A stretch of 64,000 nucleotides of DNA, from NCBI RefSeq assembly GCF_000235505.1, contig NZ_JH379029.1, positions 1 through 64,000 on the forward strand, in the 5' to 3' direction. Shown here in pieces: positions 26,651 to 36,371 of the stretch (its first letter is position 1; the number at the start of each line of letters is the position of its first letter). The translations under genes and the position numbers were made by a program. The notes under the pieces were generated by a model. It was not told the DNA's origin. It worked only from the letters and a program-made list of their open reading frames with translations, and searched no databases. Source of the stretch: Hungatella hathewayi WAL-18680 (GTDB taxonomy: Bacteria > Bacillota > Clostridia > Lachnospirales > Lachnospiraceae).

Positions 26651-28141
26651 TCAAGGTTTTTTCACGGTTTCCGGCACTGTGGCATACCATCTGGAATACA
26701 GCTTCTCATTTTCAAACCCACATTTCTGATATAGGCGGTAAGCTGGCTGGTTGGAATCAGCCACCAGGAGCGTCAGTCTCTCCCGTTTCTTTTCCAATGC
26801 GAAAACTGCGGTTTCCGCCAGAGCCGCCTCTGCCAGCCCCTGTTTTTGAAATTCCTTTTGAATCCCCAGGCTGTCAATCTCGCATTCGCCATTCTCTTTC
26901 TCGATTAACATGACAAATCCGGCCGCCCGGTCCTGCTGCATCACCCAAAAGACCGATTCCTCCTCACAGGCCAGCCGCGTCTTCAATTCCTCCTCCGTCA
27001 AGGTAGCCGAGTTGGGAACTGAGAAGAACACCTCGTTAAACAGATTGCAGAATGACTGCGCCTCCGCTGCCTCAACCGCCCTCAGACTTACATCCTCCCT
27101 GGCGGCAGCATTGAGCTGTTCTGCCTGACAGCCCATTTTCACAAAGCTGTGGGCATAGTCAAACCGGTAATAACCGTAGTTCTTCCCGGTCTGAATCCGC
27201 CCCTCTTTCTCTCTATCACACACATAGACCTCACGGGCGCCGTTTCTCACCGCCTGGTGGGTCACCCGGGTCAACAGGCCGTCGAATTCTTCCTTCACAC
27301 ACCGCTCAATCACCAGATAGGCTTTTCCCTTTGGCCCAACTTCCCCCTGAATCAGCCGGTACTTCCAGTACTTATTCTCCCCCACAATCTCCGGTTTCAG
27401 CTCCGTCTCATAGTCCAGACTGATAAGAGTCAGGCCCTTCGGCAATGCGGTCTGTCCCGCCGCCTGTCTGTCCCTGGCGTCCAGAATCTCCTCCACATGC
27501 TCCGGCGGATAGACGCCCATGCCCACCTTCATCAGCGTGCCGGCGATGATCCGCACCATATTATAGAGGAAACCGCTTCCGCTGATTCGTATGGTAATCA
27601 TATCCCCGCTTTTCTCTACGTCGAGGCTGTATATCGTCCGAACCGTTTCCTCCGCCTGACCACGCACCGTGCAGAAGCTCCTGAAATCGTGCTCCCCCAC
27701 CAGATACTTCGCCGCCTCCTTCATTTTCTCCACATCCAGAGGGAAATAGCAGAAATGAGAGTACAGCCGAAGCGTCGGCATATCAATTTTCCGGTTCAGT
27801 ATTTTGTATTCATAGGTCTTCGTGCAGTTGCATTTCCTGGGGTGCCAGTCCGGCGCCACCTCCTCGGACTTTAAAATCCGGATATCCTGTGGCAGCCGCT
27901 GATTCAGCGCAAAACATATCTTCTCCGCCGGCATCCGGTTCTCCGTGTCGAACACGGCTACATTTCCCTCCGCATGAACCCCGGAATCCGTCCGGCTTGC
28001 CCCTATCACAACAACAGGCTCTCTCAGAAGATCTGAAAGAGCTTTGTTGAGTACCTCTTCAATTGTAATACCATTGGGCTGAATCTGCCATCCGCAGTAA
28101 TTCGTGCCGTCATAGGCGACCACCATTCTCACCCGTTTCAT
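26651..28141 (-). CDS. truA: TruA pseudouridine synthase fused to a GNAT acetyltransferase
   Basis: A 496-aa fusion. Residues 1-~246 are a complete TruA, which makes pseudouridine 38-40 in tRNA: CGWQIQ, catalytic Asp52 in RTDSGVHAEG, and the late SGSGFLYNMVRIIAGTLMKVG. Residues ~255-496 are a second domain ending in a GNAT acetyl-CoA fold (CEIDSLGIQKEFQKQGLAEAAL; PAYRLYQKCGF). Normal TruA is ~245 aa. Gene order ecfT-truA-rplM-rpsI is the standard one, so only the fusion is unusual. No stop or start signal separates the halves. Acetyl target unknown. Confidence 0.9.
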   Translation of the reverse strand: MKRVRMVVAYDGTNYCGWQIQPNGITIEEVLNKALSDLLREPVVVIGASRTDSGVHAEGNVAVFDTENRMPAEKICFALNQRLPQDIRILKSEEVAPDWHPRKCNCTKTYEYKILNRKIDMPTLRLYSHFCYFPLDVEKMKEAAKYLVGEHDFRSFCTVRGQAEETVRTIYSLDVEKSGDMITIRISGSGFLYNMVRIIAGTLMKVGMGVYPPEHVEEILDARDRQAAGQTALPKGLTLISLDYETELKPEIVGENKYWKYRLIQGEVGPKGKAYLVIERCVKEEFDGLLTRVTHQAVRNGAREVYVCDREKEGRIQTGKNYGYYRFDYAHSFVKMGCQAEQLNAAAREDVSLRAVEAAEAQSFCNLFNEVFFSVPNSATLTEEELKTRLACEEESVFWVMQQDRAAGFVMLIEKENGECEIDSLGIQKEFQKQGLAEAALAETAVFALEKKRERLTLLVADSNQPAYRLYQKCGFENEKLYSRWYATVPETVKKP

Positions 28142-28154
28142 TTAAACTCTCCTT

Positions 28155-28955
28155 CTACAAGAACCGGGTAATCCCGACCATCACAGCCAGATATCCCACA
28201 TACACCAGATAGGCCATCCCGTCTCTACGCGCATATTTTAGCGGCTTCATCTTCGTCCGCCCCTCCCCACCGCGGTAACATCTGGCCTCCATAGCCATCG
28301 CCAGATCCGTGGCCCGGCGGAAAGCCGAGATAAACAGCGGCACCAGCAGCGGCACCATGCTCTTCGCCTTCTGAATCAGATTTCCACTCTCAAAATCCGC
28401 CCCTCTCGCCATCTGCGCCTTCATAATCTTGTCCGTCTCCTCAATGAGAATCGGAATGAACCGCAGCGCGATGGACATCATCATGGAAACCTCATGAACC
28501 GGCGCCTTAATCTTCTTTAAGAAGCCCAGACTCTTCTCCAGCCCGTCCGTCAGCTCGTTGGGCGTGGTGGTCAGCGTCATAATCGAGGAACCCACCACCA
28601 GGTACATCAGTCTCAGCCCCATAAAGCAGGCCATCCGGATGCCCTCCCTTGTAATCTTCAAAAATCCCAGTTTCACCAGCACTTCCCCGTCCGTCAGAAA
28701 CAGGTTGAAGCTGACACTGATTAACAGCAGAAACACAATCGCCTTCAAGCCCTTCACCATAAACTTGAAGGGCACCCTGGAAAGCTTAATCGCCATGGCC
28801 AGGAACAGTGTCGCCACCACATAAGCCCAGATATTATTAGCCAGAAACAGCGAAATAATAAATACCATGGTGCCAAACAGCTTCGTCCTGGGGTCCATCT
28901 TGTGCAGCACCGAATCCACCGGATAATATTGTCCTAATGTAATATCTCTAATCAT
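28155..28955 (-). CDS. ecfT: ECF transporter transmembrane component EcfT
   Basis: Membrane scaffold linking the two ATPases to interchangeable vitamin-binding S-components. 266 aa with ~5-6 hydrophobic segments and the coupling motif MARGADFESG near residues 185-194; the second coupling helix follows (AMEARCYRGGEGRT). Overlaps ecfA2 by 4 bp. No S-component is encoded in the window, as expected for a shared group II module. Confidence 0.94.
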   Translation of the reverse strand: MIRDITLGQYYPVDSVLHKMDPRTKLFGTMVFIISLFLANNIWAYVVATLFLAMAIKLSRVPFKFMVKGLKAIVFLLLISVSFNLFLTDGEVLVKLGFLKITREGIRMACFMGLRLMYLVVGSSIMTLTTTPNELTDGLEKSLGFLKKIKAPVHEVSMMMSIALRFIPILIEETDKIMKAQMARGADFESGNLIQKAKSMVPLLVPLFISAFRRATDLAMAMEARCYRGGEGRTKMKPLKYARRDGMAYLVYVGYLAVMVGITRFL

Positions 28956-29809
28956 ATGCCCTGCTTCCCAAACAGCTTCAGAATCGCCCTGGCCGCCTCT
29001 TCCACCGTCGTAATATCATCTTCAATCGGAACTCCGTGTTCCTTCAGCCCATGGACAATATAAGTCACCTGGGGCGCCGCCAGTCCCATGGCCTCCAGCT
29101 CCTTATAATGCTCAAATACTTCCTTGGGAGTCCCGTCAAACGCCTTTTCCCCGTGGTTCATCACCATGATGCGGTCCGCATACCTGGCGATATCCTCCAT
29201 GCTGTGGGACACCAGAATAATCGTCATATGCTTCTCTCTGTGAAGCTCGGAAATCTGGTCCAGAATTTCGTCCCTTCCCCTGGGGTCCAGCCCAGCCGTC
29301 GGCTCATCCAAAATAAGGACCTCCGGCTTCATCGCCAGCACACCGGCAATCGCCACACGCCGCTTCTGTCCGCCGGACAGTTCAAACGGCGACTGCTCCC
29401 AGAACTTCTCCTCCAGCCCCACAAGCTGCAGCGCTTCTCTCGCTCGCTCCTGAACCTCCTCCTTGGACAGTCCCTGGTTCTTCGGCCCAAAGCAGACATC
29501 CGAGAACACATCCACCTCAAACAGCTGGTGCTCCGGATACTGGAATACCAGCCCCACCTTGCTCCGCAGTTCCTTCAAACTGTAACCTTCACTGTATATA
29601 TCCGTTCCATTATAGGTAATCGTCCCCTCCGTCTGCCGGATCAGCCCGTTTAAATGCTGAATCAGCGTGGACTTCCCGGAGCCAGTATGCCCAATCAGTC
29701 CCACAAACTGCCCGTCCGGAATCTCAAAATTCACATCCTTCAGCGCATACTGCTCAAAGGCCGTCCCCGGACTGTATATATAAGTTAAATGCTCTACTTT
29801 AATTGACAT
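28952..29809 (-). CDS. ecfA2: ECF transporter ATPase EcfA2
   Basis: 285-aa ABC ATPase. Walker A GHTGSGKST, Q-loop FQYPEHQLFE, signature LSGGQKRRVAIAG, Walker B VLILDEPTAGLDP and the switch His in VSHSMED. Overlaps ecfA1 by 11 bp and ecfT by 4 bp, showing a tightly coupled operon for micronutrient uptake. Confidence 0.95.
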   Translation of the reverse strand: MSIKVEHLTYIYSPGTAFEQYALKDVNFEIPDGQFVGLIGHTGSGKSTLIQHLNGLIRQTEGTITYNGTDIYSEGYSLKELRSKVGLVFQYPEHQLFEVDVFSDVCFGPKNQGLSKEEVQERAREALQLVGLEEKFWEQSPFELSGGQKRRVAIAGVLAMKPEVLILDEPTAGLDPRGRDEILDQISELHREKHMTIILVSHSMEDIARYADRIMVMNHGEKAFDGTPKEVFEHYKELEAMGLAAPQVTYIVHGLKEHGVPIEDDITTVEEAARAILKLFGKQGI

Positions 29810-30704
29810 GTTTCTCTCCTGTCTCCAAGGTCACCTGCCCGGGAAAACGCTCCGCAAACAGCGGAAGCAGACTGTCAAGCAGCTCCCTCCTGGTCAGAAT
29901 CCCCTCTGGAATATCCAGTCCGCCCTCCCGCAGCTCATAAGCCAGCTCCGTCACCTGGGGCACATCCATCCGGTATCCCTTCAGCTCCTTCACCTTGGAA
30001 AATATCTCTCTGGGCGTCCCGTCCATCACAATCTTCCCGTCATCCATCACAATCACCCGGTCCGCATGAATCACCTCTTCCATGTAATGGGTAATCAGAA
30101 GCACAGTGATACCCTCCTTCCGGTTCAGCGCCCGGACAGTCTTGATGACCTCCTTCCGCCCGTTGGGGTCCAGCATGGCCGTAGGCTCGTCCAGGATAAT
30201 GCATTCGGGCCGCATAGCCATCACACCGGCAATCGCCACCCGCTGCTTCTGTCCACCGGACAGCTTGTTGGGCGACTTGTACCGGTAGGCCGTCATTCCT
30301 ACCGCTTCCAGGCTCTCATCCACCCGCCGCCATATCTCATCCGTGGAGATTCCGATGTTCTCCGGCCCAAAGCCCACATCCTCCTCCACCACATTGCCGA
30401 TAATCTGGTTGTCCGGGTTCTGGAATACCATCCCCGCCTTCTTCCGGATTTCCCATATCTGCTCGTCATCCGACGTGTTCATGCCGGAAACCCAGACCGT
30501 CCCTTCCGTAGGCGTGAGAATCCCGTTAATCTGCTTCGCAAATGTAGACTTCCCGGAACCGTTATGTCCCAGAATCGCCACAAACGTCCCCTTCTCAATC
30601 TCCAGGCTCATCCCGTCAATGGCACGGTTCACCTCTTCTATATTCTCTTCTTCGTCACGTCTCACATAATCAAAAATCAGCTTGCTCGCTTTAATAATGC
30701 CCAT
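29799..30704 (-). CDS. ecfA1: ECF transporter ATPase EcfA1
   Basis: 301-aa ABC ATPase, partner of EcfA2. Walker A GHNGSGKST, Q-loop FQNPDNQIIG, signature LSGGQKQRVAIAG, Walker B CIILDEPTAMLDP. The start at 30704 follows AAAGG by 6 nt; an upstream in-frame start at 30731 has none. First gene of the ecfA1-ecfA2-ecfT-truA operon, with its own promoter. Confidence 0.95.
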   Translation of the reverse strand: MGIIKASKLIFDYVRRDEEENIEEVNRAIDGMSLEIEKGTFVAILGHNGSGKSTFAKQINGILTPTEGTVWVSGMNTSDDEQIWEIRKKAGMVFQNPDNQIIGNVVEEDVGFGPENIGISTDEIWRRVDESLEAVGMTAYRYKSPNKLSGGQKQRVAIAGVMAMRPECIILDEPTAMLDPNGRKEVIKTVRALNRKEGITVLLITHYMEEVIHADRVIVMDDGKIVMDGTPREIFSKVKELKGYRMDVPQVTELAYELREGGLDIPEGILTRRELLDSLLPLFAERFPGQVTLETGEKHVN

Positions 30705-30742
30705 AATCGACCTTTCCGTGGTAATACTCATTATGCTTTACA

Positions 30743-30771
30743 ATTTTAGATGAAATTACCCAAACAGTCAA
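30743..30771 (-). promoter_or_regulatory. Promoter of ecfA1-ecfA2-ecfT-truA
   Basis: Minus-strand TTGACT (30766-30771), 17-bp spacer, TAAAAT (30743-30748). It begins directly after the terminator of the upstream surface-protein gene. Confidence 0.8.
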
Positions 30772-30805
30772 GAAAAAAAGAGAATGACACAAAAGCCATT
30801 CCCTT
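30772..30805 (-). terminator. Terminator of the surface-protein pair
   Basis: Minus strand: an 11-bp stem AAGGGAATGGC/GTCATTCTCTT including two G-U pairs, a 6-nt loop, then a run of seven T. Downstream of the gene ending at 30870. Confidence 0.75.
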
Positions 30806-30869
30806 TTCGTATGATTATCTTTATCCTTATCCTTTATATCAAACTGCTTCGGCTTGGCTGACACACAGG

Positions 30870-31619
30870 TTACTGTACGTACAGTCCGCTTTCATTCAGT
30901 TGACATCCATCAATCACGGTGTTTGCCGCCATCTTGCCGTCCGTGTACAGGTAGTACCACTCACCCGGCTTCGCTTCCACCCATCCGGTAGCCATGCTTC
31001 CGTCGGAGCGCATAAAGTACCAGACTCCATCAAGCTGCTGCCAGCCCGTCAGCATCTTGCCGTCGGCATTCAGATAATACCAGGCGCCGTTGATATCCGC
31101 CCAGCCGGTCTTCGCATATCCGTCCGCATTAAAGTAATACCACTCGCCGGCAATCAGATACCACTGATTGGTCACATAGGAGTTATCCAGCATCTGGTAC
31201 TTCTTTCCCTGCTGATAGGTTCTCCACCTTCCGGTGGTATCTCCCCTTCCAGTCACATACTGGGAATCCGATTCCACCCACTCACCGGTCTTCTGAGTAG
31301 AATCCTTCGCGTAAGCACATACCTCAAAATAATACTCACTGTCATCTTCAATATATTTGGCAAAATCAACCTTGGTGGTGTCTACCGTCAGACGGACAAT
31401 GGATGTGCCATCCTGATACAGTCTCACCTGATACTTCTTCGCCTTATCGACTTTTCTCCAGCGGGCCGTGGTCTCATTCTCCCACCATGCCTTCTCCGTC
31501 TCTCCCAGCTGATACTTTTCCTGCGCCGCAAATGCGGTCAACGCCAGCATCATACAGAGCAGAGCCGCAATTACGCTGGTCATCAATATTCTCACTCGTT
31601 TCGATTCAAACTGTCTCAT
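30870..31619 (-). CDS. Secreted cell-wall-binding-repeat protein (shorter)
   Basis: 249 aa. Signal peptide at residues ~9-32 (ILMTSVIAALLCMMLALTAFA). Residues ~40-125 look like a fibronectin-III-type module (YQVRLYQDG ... YYFEVCAYA ... WVESDSQYV). The C-terminal half has about five 20-residue aromatic repeats of the choline/glucan-binding type (GEWYYFNADGYAKTGW, GAWYYLNADGKMLTGW). The ligand cannot be inferred, because these repeats bind choline in some species and glucans in others. It follows its larger paralogue by 24 bp. Confidence 0.85.
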   Translation of the reverse strand: MRQFESKRVRILMTSVIAALLCMMLALTAFAAQEKYQLGETEKAWWENETTARWRKVDKAKKYQVRLYQDGTSIVRLTVDTTKVDFAKYIEDDSEYYFEVCAYAKDSTQKTGEWVESDSQYVTGRGDTTGRWRTYQQGKKYQMLDNSYVTNQWYLIAGEWYYFNADGYAKTGWADINGAWYYLNADGKMLTGWQQLDGVWYFMRSDGSMATGWVEAKPGEWYYLYTDGKMAANTVIDGCQLNESGLYVQ

Positions 31620-31643
31620 CTTTCTCCCATCCTTTGGTATCCA

Positions 31644-32918
31644 TTATTTTTTCCAAATACCGTTGCCATCCACGTAGAAGCCGCTGATGGTGGTATTCAC
31701 CGCCTTGTTGCCGGACCCCGGATAGAAGTAGTACCAGTTGCCCTCTACCTCCTGCCAGCCTTCTACCATGGCTCCGGAGCTGTTCATATAATAAATCAGG
31801 CCATTGACCTGTATCCATCCCACACACATGGAGCCCTCTAAGTCTCCTGGGTTGGAATTCAGATAATACCATTTGTCACCACTCTTAATCCAGCCCACCA
31901 TCATGGCCCCTGAATTGTCCATGTAGTAATAACGGTTGTTCTTTAACTGCCATCCTGTCAGCATCCTGCCGTCGTTGTCGAACAAGTACCACTTGTCGTT
32001 AATCTTCGCCCAGGAATTTTTCTGGTAGGTGCCGTCCGGATACCGGTAAAACCAGGTGTCACCGTTCTGAATCCAGCCAACCTGGCCGCCGCTGTTGCCG
32101 TTGGCATCGCTCTGCCCGGTTCCGTCAGACACGTGTTCTTTATCTACATACACCTCATCCGACTGAACCCAGTCGCTCTTGCTGCCATACTTCTTCTGCG
32201 CCTCCGTGCCAGGCACCGCCCGCACCTTGAAGGAATAGCTGCCTTCCTTTGTCATATATGGATAAAAGTTATAGGACGTTCCCTGGTATGCCTCCAGCTT
32301 CTTCACAAGGCCGCTGCCGCGGTACAGAGACACATCATAGTAACCGGATGATGCCTTTCTGTCGTCCTCATCGTAATAACCCCATCTCGCATTGCCAAAT
32401 CCGGAACCGGTCCAGTCTGTCAATGTCGGCACCGGGAAATCACCGCTGATTCCCTTCAGCTTCACGGTCACTTCCAGCGCATCGCCGGATTCCCTGATTC
32501 TCGCCGATACGAAGGTTCCACCTTTGACTGTCACATTGCTGGAGGAATAACCTCCCCGGAAAATATAATCTCTGTCACCGACATTGTAATAACTGCTTCG
32601 CAGAGTCACCACCATCTTCGGTTCCGAACCTACGGTAAGAACTCGGTCCTCATTCGTACCCGATGCCCAGTCCACATCATCAATTGTATACTTGTTTGAA
32701 TTAACTGCGGCATAGGTACCACTCTGTGCATCTGTCGTCCCCTCCACAGCCGTTGGCCGGCTTGGCAGGTAATCCCCCGCCTCACAGTCAGTCCCCACTC
32801 TTATGCTGACGGATGAAATGGCCGCATAACTGGTCGCCGCAAGGCTGGTAAGCGGCATCGCATTCACTATGGTGCCAATTAATGTTATGATACTGAGTAT
32901 CTTAACAGTCTTCCTCAT
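31644..32918 (-). CDS. Secreted cell-wall-binding-repeat protein (larger)
   Basis: About 424 aa. The start at 32918 is preceded by GGGAGGGG. A signal peptide (residues ~4-28) is followed by a novel ~130-aa N-terminal region, then a fibronectin-like module similar to its downstream paralogue (GYYDVSLYRGSG ... SYSFKVRAVPG ... WVQSDEVYV). A C-terminal array of about seven aromatic repeats (GDTWFYRYPDG, DKWYLFDNDGRMLTGW, NRYYYMDNSGAM) follows. Strong own promoter. The pair sits between rplQ and ecfA1, which are normally adjacent. Function probably surface attachment or wall remodelling. Confidence 0.85.
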   Translation of the reverse strand: MRKTVKILSIITLIGTIVNAMPLTSLAATSYAAISSVSIRVGTDCEAGDYLPSRPTAVEGTTDAQSGTYAAVNSNKYTIDDVDWASGTNEDRVLTVGSEPKMVVTLRSSYYNVGDRDYIFRGGYSSSNVTVKGGTFVSARIRESGDALEVTVKLKGISGDFPVPTLTDWTGSGFGNARWGYYDEDDRKASSGYYDVSLYRGSGLVKKLEAYQGTSYNFYPYMTKEGSYSFKVRAVPGTEAQKKYGSKSDWVQSDEVYVDKEHVSDGTGQSDANGNSGGQVGWIQNGDTWFYRYPDGTYQKNSWAKINDKWYLFDNDGRMLTGWQLKNNRYYYMDNSGAMMVGWIKSGDKWYYLNSNPGDLEGSMCVGWIQVNGLIYYMNSSGAMVEGWQEVEGNWYYFYPGSGNKAVNTTISGFYVDGNGIWKK

Positions 32919-32993
32919 CGCTTTCCCCTCCCTGTAATCCAACATGCATCCCATTATCAGGATACATTCCCTCTTCTTACCTTTTCTACCTTT

Positions 32994-33022
32994 ATTATAT
33001 ACGTCGCCCTACCATGGGTCAA
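32994..33022 (-). promoter_or_regulatory. Promoter of the surface-protein pair
   Basis: Minus-strand TTGACC (33017-33022), 17-bp spacer, TATAAT (32994-32999). It gives an untranslated leader of ~70 nt. Confidence 0.85.
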
Positions 33023-33071
33023 CTTACGATATTCTTTCTTTTTTCTGTACGGTATCTTCTTAAACAGCATC

Positions 33072-33097
33072 AAAAAAGCCCCCGCATTGCGGAGGCT
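33072..33097 (-). terminator. Terminator of the alpha operon
   Basis: Minus strand: 9-bp stem AGCCTCCGC/GCGGGGGCT (one G-U), 3-nt loop, then TTTTTT, 10 nt after the rplQ stop codon. Confidence 0.85.
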
Positions 33098-33106
33098 CAT
33101 TCATCA

Positions 33107-33643
33107 TTATACTAATTCAAGTACAACTTCCATTGCACCGTCACCTTTACGCTGGCCAATCTTAACGATTCTTGTGTAACCACCGTTGCGGTTTGCATAC
33201 TTTGGTGCAATCTCATCAAACAGTTTTGCAGGCATATCAACACTCTTGGTGTTTTTCTTCTTGCCAGCTAATGTTGTAGGAACTTCTGTCACATTGTACA
33301 GAACCTTTAACATCTGTCTTCTAGCATGAAGTCTGGAAGGTAAATCTTTCTTGATTTCTTTCTCAACTTCATCATAAACGGTAACTTTCTTGCCGTTTAC
33401 CACTTCTTTGACTCTCTTGCCATCTTTGTCCTTGCGGGCAACTTTAGCAGTTACCTTAACAGTCTCAAAGTTGTCTCTCTCTTTCACAGCCATAGCGATT
33501 AAGCCTTCTGCTACTTTGCGGACTTCCTTTGCTCTTGTCTCAGTGGTAACAATCTTGCCGTGGTATAATAAGTTGGTTACCTGATTTCTGATTAATGCTT
33601 TTCTCTGGTCAGAGGTTCTGCCCAGTTTTCTATATCCTGCCAT
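33107..33643 (-). CDS. rplQ: 50S ribosomal protein L17
   Basis: About 178 aa: [21 protein letters not shown] start, [13 protein letters not shown] and a [17 protein letters not shown] end. It is longer than the ~115-130 aa of many bacteria because of an insertion ([21 protein letters not shown]) seen in related clostridia. The start at 33643 follows TGGAGGAAAAAGGA. Last gene of the alpha operon. Confidence 0.96.
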   Translation of the reverse strand: MAGYRKLGRTSDQRKALIRNQVTNLLYHGKIVTTETRAKEVRKVAEGLIAMAVKERDNFETVKVTAKVARKDKDGKRVKEVVNGKKVTVYDEVEKEIKKDLPSRLHARRQMLKVLYNVTEVPTTLAGKKKNTKSVDMPAKLFDEIAPKYANRNGGYTRIVKIGQRKGDGAMEVVLELV

Positions 33644-33784
33644 TCCTTTTTCCTCCATTGTTGTGGAGTGCACAGCCATGCATCGTCGGTCTTACTGGCC
33701 TGCATCATCCAATTTTTGTAACATACCCAGCCTCTGCACGTTGGACTTACGGGCCGGGCACTTATCATTTATGCAGTCTGCGAT

Positions 33785-34744
33785 TTACTCATCGCTTGGG
33801 TTAAGCTGCAAGCCTAACTCCTTCAACTTCGCCAGCACTTCCTCCAGGGACTTGCGGCCAAGGTTTCGAACCTTCATCATATCCTCGGAAGTTCTGTTGC
33901 ACAGTTCTTCCACCGTATTGATTCCGGCTCTCTTTAAACAGTTGTATGAACGGACAGAAAGCTCCAGCTCATCAATGTTCATCTCTAATACTTTCTCTTT
34001 CTCATTGTCTTCCTTCTCGACCATAATCTCTGCGGTCTTGGCATTCTCGGACAAATCGATGAAGAGATTTAAGTGCTCGCTCAGCACTTTGGCAGCCAGA
34101 CTCACTGCTTCGTCCGGTGCTAAAGTTCCGTTGGTGAATACGTCCAGAGTCAGCTTATCGTAATCGGTAATCTGTCCCACACGGGTATTCTCAACAGCCA
34201 GGTTCACACGCTCTACCGGAGTGTAGATAGAGTCAACCGCGATAACGCCGATCGGCAGCTCCTCTTTTTTGTTCTTGTCTGCACTCACGTAGCCGCGGCC
34301 TTTGGTAATGGTAAGCTCCATATAGAACTTACTGTCCGCTCCGCCGCTTAAGGTGGCAATCACCTGCTCGGGATTGAGAATCTCGATATCAGGGTCTGCC
34401 TGAATATCAGCGCCAGTGATGACGCCTTCACCTTCGAATTCAATGTAAGCAACTTTCGCTTCATTTGTCTCGCTGGTATTTCTAATAGATAAGCTCTTGA
34501 TGTTCATGATGATTTCAGTTACGTCTTCCTTTACTCCGGGAATAGAACTGAACTCATGCAAAACGCCGTCGATTTTCACCTGGCTGACTGCCGCACCCGG
34601 TAAGGAGGAAAGCATGATTCTCCTTAATGAATTACCTAATGTGGTGCCGTAGCCTCTCTCCAGTGGTTCAACTACAAACTTGCCATATTTTCTGTCTTCA
34701 GAAATCTCTGCGATTTCAATGTTTGGTTTTTCAAAATCGAACAC
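33785..34744 (-). CDS. rpoA: RNA polymerase alpha subunit
   Basis: 319 aa. The N-terminal dimerisation domain has [25 protein letters not shown]; the C-terminal domain ([22 protein letters not shown] ... [16 protein letters not shown]) contacts UP elements and activators. Full length; usual position between rpsD and rplQ. Confidence 0.98.
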   Translation of the reverse strand: MFDFEKPNIEIAEISEDRKYGKFVVEPLERGYGTTLGNSLRRIMLSSLPGAAVSQVKIDGVLHEFSSIPGVKEDVTEIIMNIKSLSIRNTSETNEAKVAYIEFEGEGVITGADIQADPDIEILNPEQVIATLSGGADSKFYMELTITKGRGYVSADKNKKEELPIGVIAVDSIYTPVERVNLAVENTRVGQITDYDKLTLDVFTNGTLAPDEAVSLAAKVLSEHLNLFIDLSENAKTAEIMVEKEDNEKEKVLEMNIDELELSVRSYNCLKRAGINTVEELCNRTSEDMMKVRNLGRKSLEEVLAKLKELGLQLNPSDE

Positions 34745-34795
34745 TAATAGCCCCTCCTTTTGGGTATCATATAATCGAGGCTCTTATACTCCTAA

Positions 34796-35389
34796 TTATT
34801 TAGAGTACAACTCGACGATAAGCATTTCGTTTACTGGAACATCAATCTCATCTCTTGTTGGCATCTCTTTTACCGTACCGCGTAAGTTCTCAGCATCAAC
34901 GTCAAGCCATGCCGGAACCATTCTTCCAGCAGTGGATTCCATTGCATCTTTAAATCTCTGGGAAGATTTGCTCTTCTCTTTTACTTCGATAACATCGCCA
35001 GCCTTTACCAGGTAGGAAGGGATGTTGACACATTTGCCGTTCACAAGAATGCTCTTGTGGTCAACCATCTGTCTTGTCTCTCTTCTGGTTCTGCCGAATC
35101 CCATACGGAATACCACGTTATCAAGTCTTCTCTCCAGCAGAATCATAAGGTTCTGACCTACCATACCATCCATCTTGGATGCTTTTGCATAGTAATTACG
35201 GAAAGGTTTCTCCAACACACCATAAATGAATTTTGCTTTCTGTTTCTCACGTAACTGGAGACCATACTCGCTCATCTTTCTGTTAGCTCTTTTTAATTCT
35301 CTGTTTGATTTTTTATCTATTCCTAAATATACCGGGTCAAGACCAAGGGACCTACATCTTTTAAGAACAGGAACTCTATCAACTGCCAC
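34796..35389 (-). CDS. rpsD: 30S ribosomal protein S4
   Basis: 197 aa. S4 N-terminal domain and S4 RNA-binding fold (RLDNVVFRMGFGRTRRETRQMV) with the ending VNEMLIVELYSK. In E. coli S4 regulates the alpha operon; no such element was identified here. Small 18-bp gap after rpsK. Confidence 0.98.
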   Translation of the reverse strand: MAVDRVPVLKRCRSLGLDPVYLGIDKKSNRELKRANRKMSEYGLQLREKQKAKFIYGVLEKPFRNYYAKASKMDGMVGQNLMILLERRLDNVVFRMGFGRTRRETRQMVDHKSILVNGKCVNIPSYLVKAGDVIEVKEKSKSSQRFKDAMESTAGRMVPAWLDVDAENLRGTVKEMPTRDEIDVPVNEMLIVELYSK

Positions 35390-35406
35390 TGTTTAGTACC
35401 TCCTAA

Positions 35407-35808
35407 TTAAACTCTTCTACGTTTTGGCGGGCGACATCCGTTATGTGGAACCGGAGTTACGTCCTTAATACTAGTTACCTCTAAACCGCATGCGGAAAGT
35501 GCGCGGATTGCTGCTTCACGGCCTGAACCAGGACCTTTTACCATAACGTCAACAGATTTTAAACCATGTACTAAAGCTGCTTTAGTTGCAGTTTCTGCAG
35601 CCATCTGAGCTGCATATGGAGTAGATTTCCTTGAACCTCTAAATCCCAGACCACCGGCACTTGCCCATGATAAAGCATTACCCTGAGCATCTGTTAATGT
35701 CACGATTGTGTTATTAAAAGAAGACTGGATATGTGCCTGTCCGCGTTCAACGTTTTTCTTTACACGCTTTTTTGTCACTTTTTTAGTAGTGGACATTTTT
35801 TTAGCCAT
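35407..35808 (-). CDS. rpsK: 30S ribosomal protein S11
   Basis: 133 aa with [39 protein letters not shown]-like segment and the C-terminal [19 protein letters not shown] ~104-bp AT-rich gap separates it from rpsM. Confidence 0.98.
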   Translation of the reverse strand: MAKKMSTTKKVTKKRVKKNVERGQAHIQSSFNNTIVTLTDAQGNALSWASAGGLGFRGSRKSTPYAAQMAAETATKAALVHGLKSVDVMVKGPGSGREAAIRALSACGLEVTSIKDVTPVPHNGCRPPKRRRV

Positions 35809-35912
35809 TTTAAACTAACCTACTTTCTTGAAAATTACCAGAATCCTGTTATTCCTGTTTTTAAAACATGTAACGTGATTCTTCAGTTTCTGTGCTGCTG
35901 AAATAATTTTAA

Positions 35913-36281
35913 TTATTTCTTCTTGTTTGCTACGGTCTTACGAGGACCTTTGCGGGTTCTTGCATTTGTCTTGGTCTTCTGACCACGAACTGGCAGGCTT
36001 TTTCTATGACGGATACCGCGGTAACAGCCAATTTCCTGAAGTCTCTTGATGTTCATAGCGATTTCTCTACGTAAATCACCTTCCACCATCTGAGTCTCAC
36101 CAATGACTGCAGCGATTCTCTTTACTTCGTCATCAGTTAAATCCTTAACACGAGTGTCAGGACTAACAGAAGCCTCTGCAAGAATACGGTTAGCGCTTGT
36201 TCTACCAATACCGTAGATATAAGTCAAACCGATCTCAACACGTTTTTCTCTTGGTAAATCAACACCTGAAATACGAGCCAT
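35913..36281 (-). CDS. rpsM: 30S ribosomal protein S13
   Basis: 122 aa. [22 protein letters not shown] start and the basic tail [24 protein letters not shown] that contacts tRNA and 23S. AGGAGGT site upstream. Follows rpmJ. Confidence 0.98.
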   Translation of the reverse strand: MARISGVDLPREKRVEIGLTYIYGIGRTSANRILAEASVSPDTRVKDLTDDEVKRIAAVIGETQMVEGDLRREIAMNIKRLQEIGCYRGIRHRKSLPVRGQKTKTNARTRKGPRKTVANKKK

Positions 36282-36371
36282 GTGTGTAGTACACCTCCTA
36301 AATTAGTTTTGTGAACGGGAAACTCTAACTCCGTTTCACTGCGTTCGAGTAGCGCTTCGCTCCGCTGCGCT

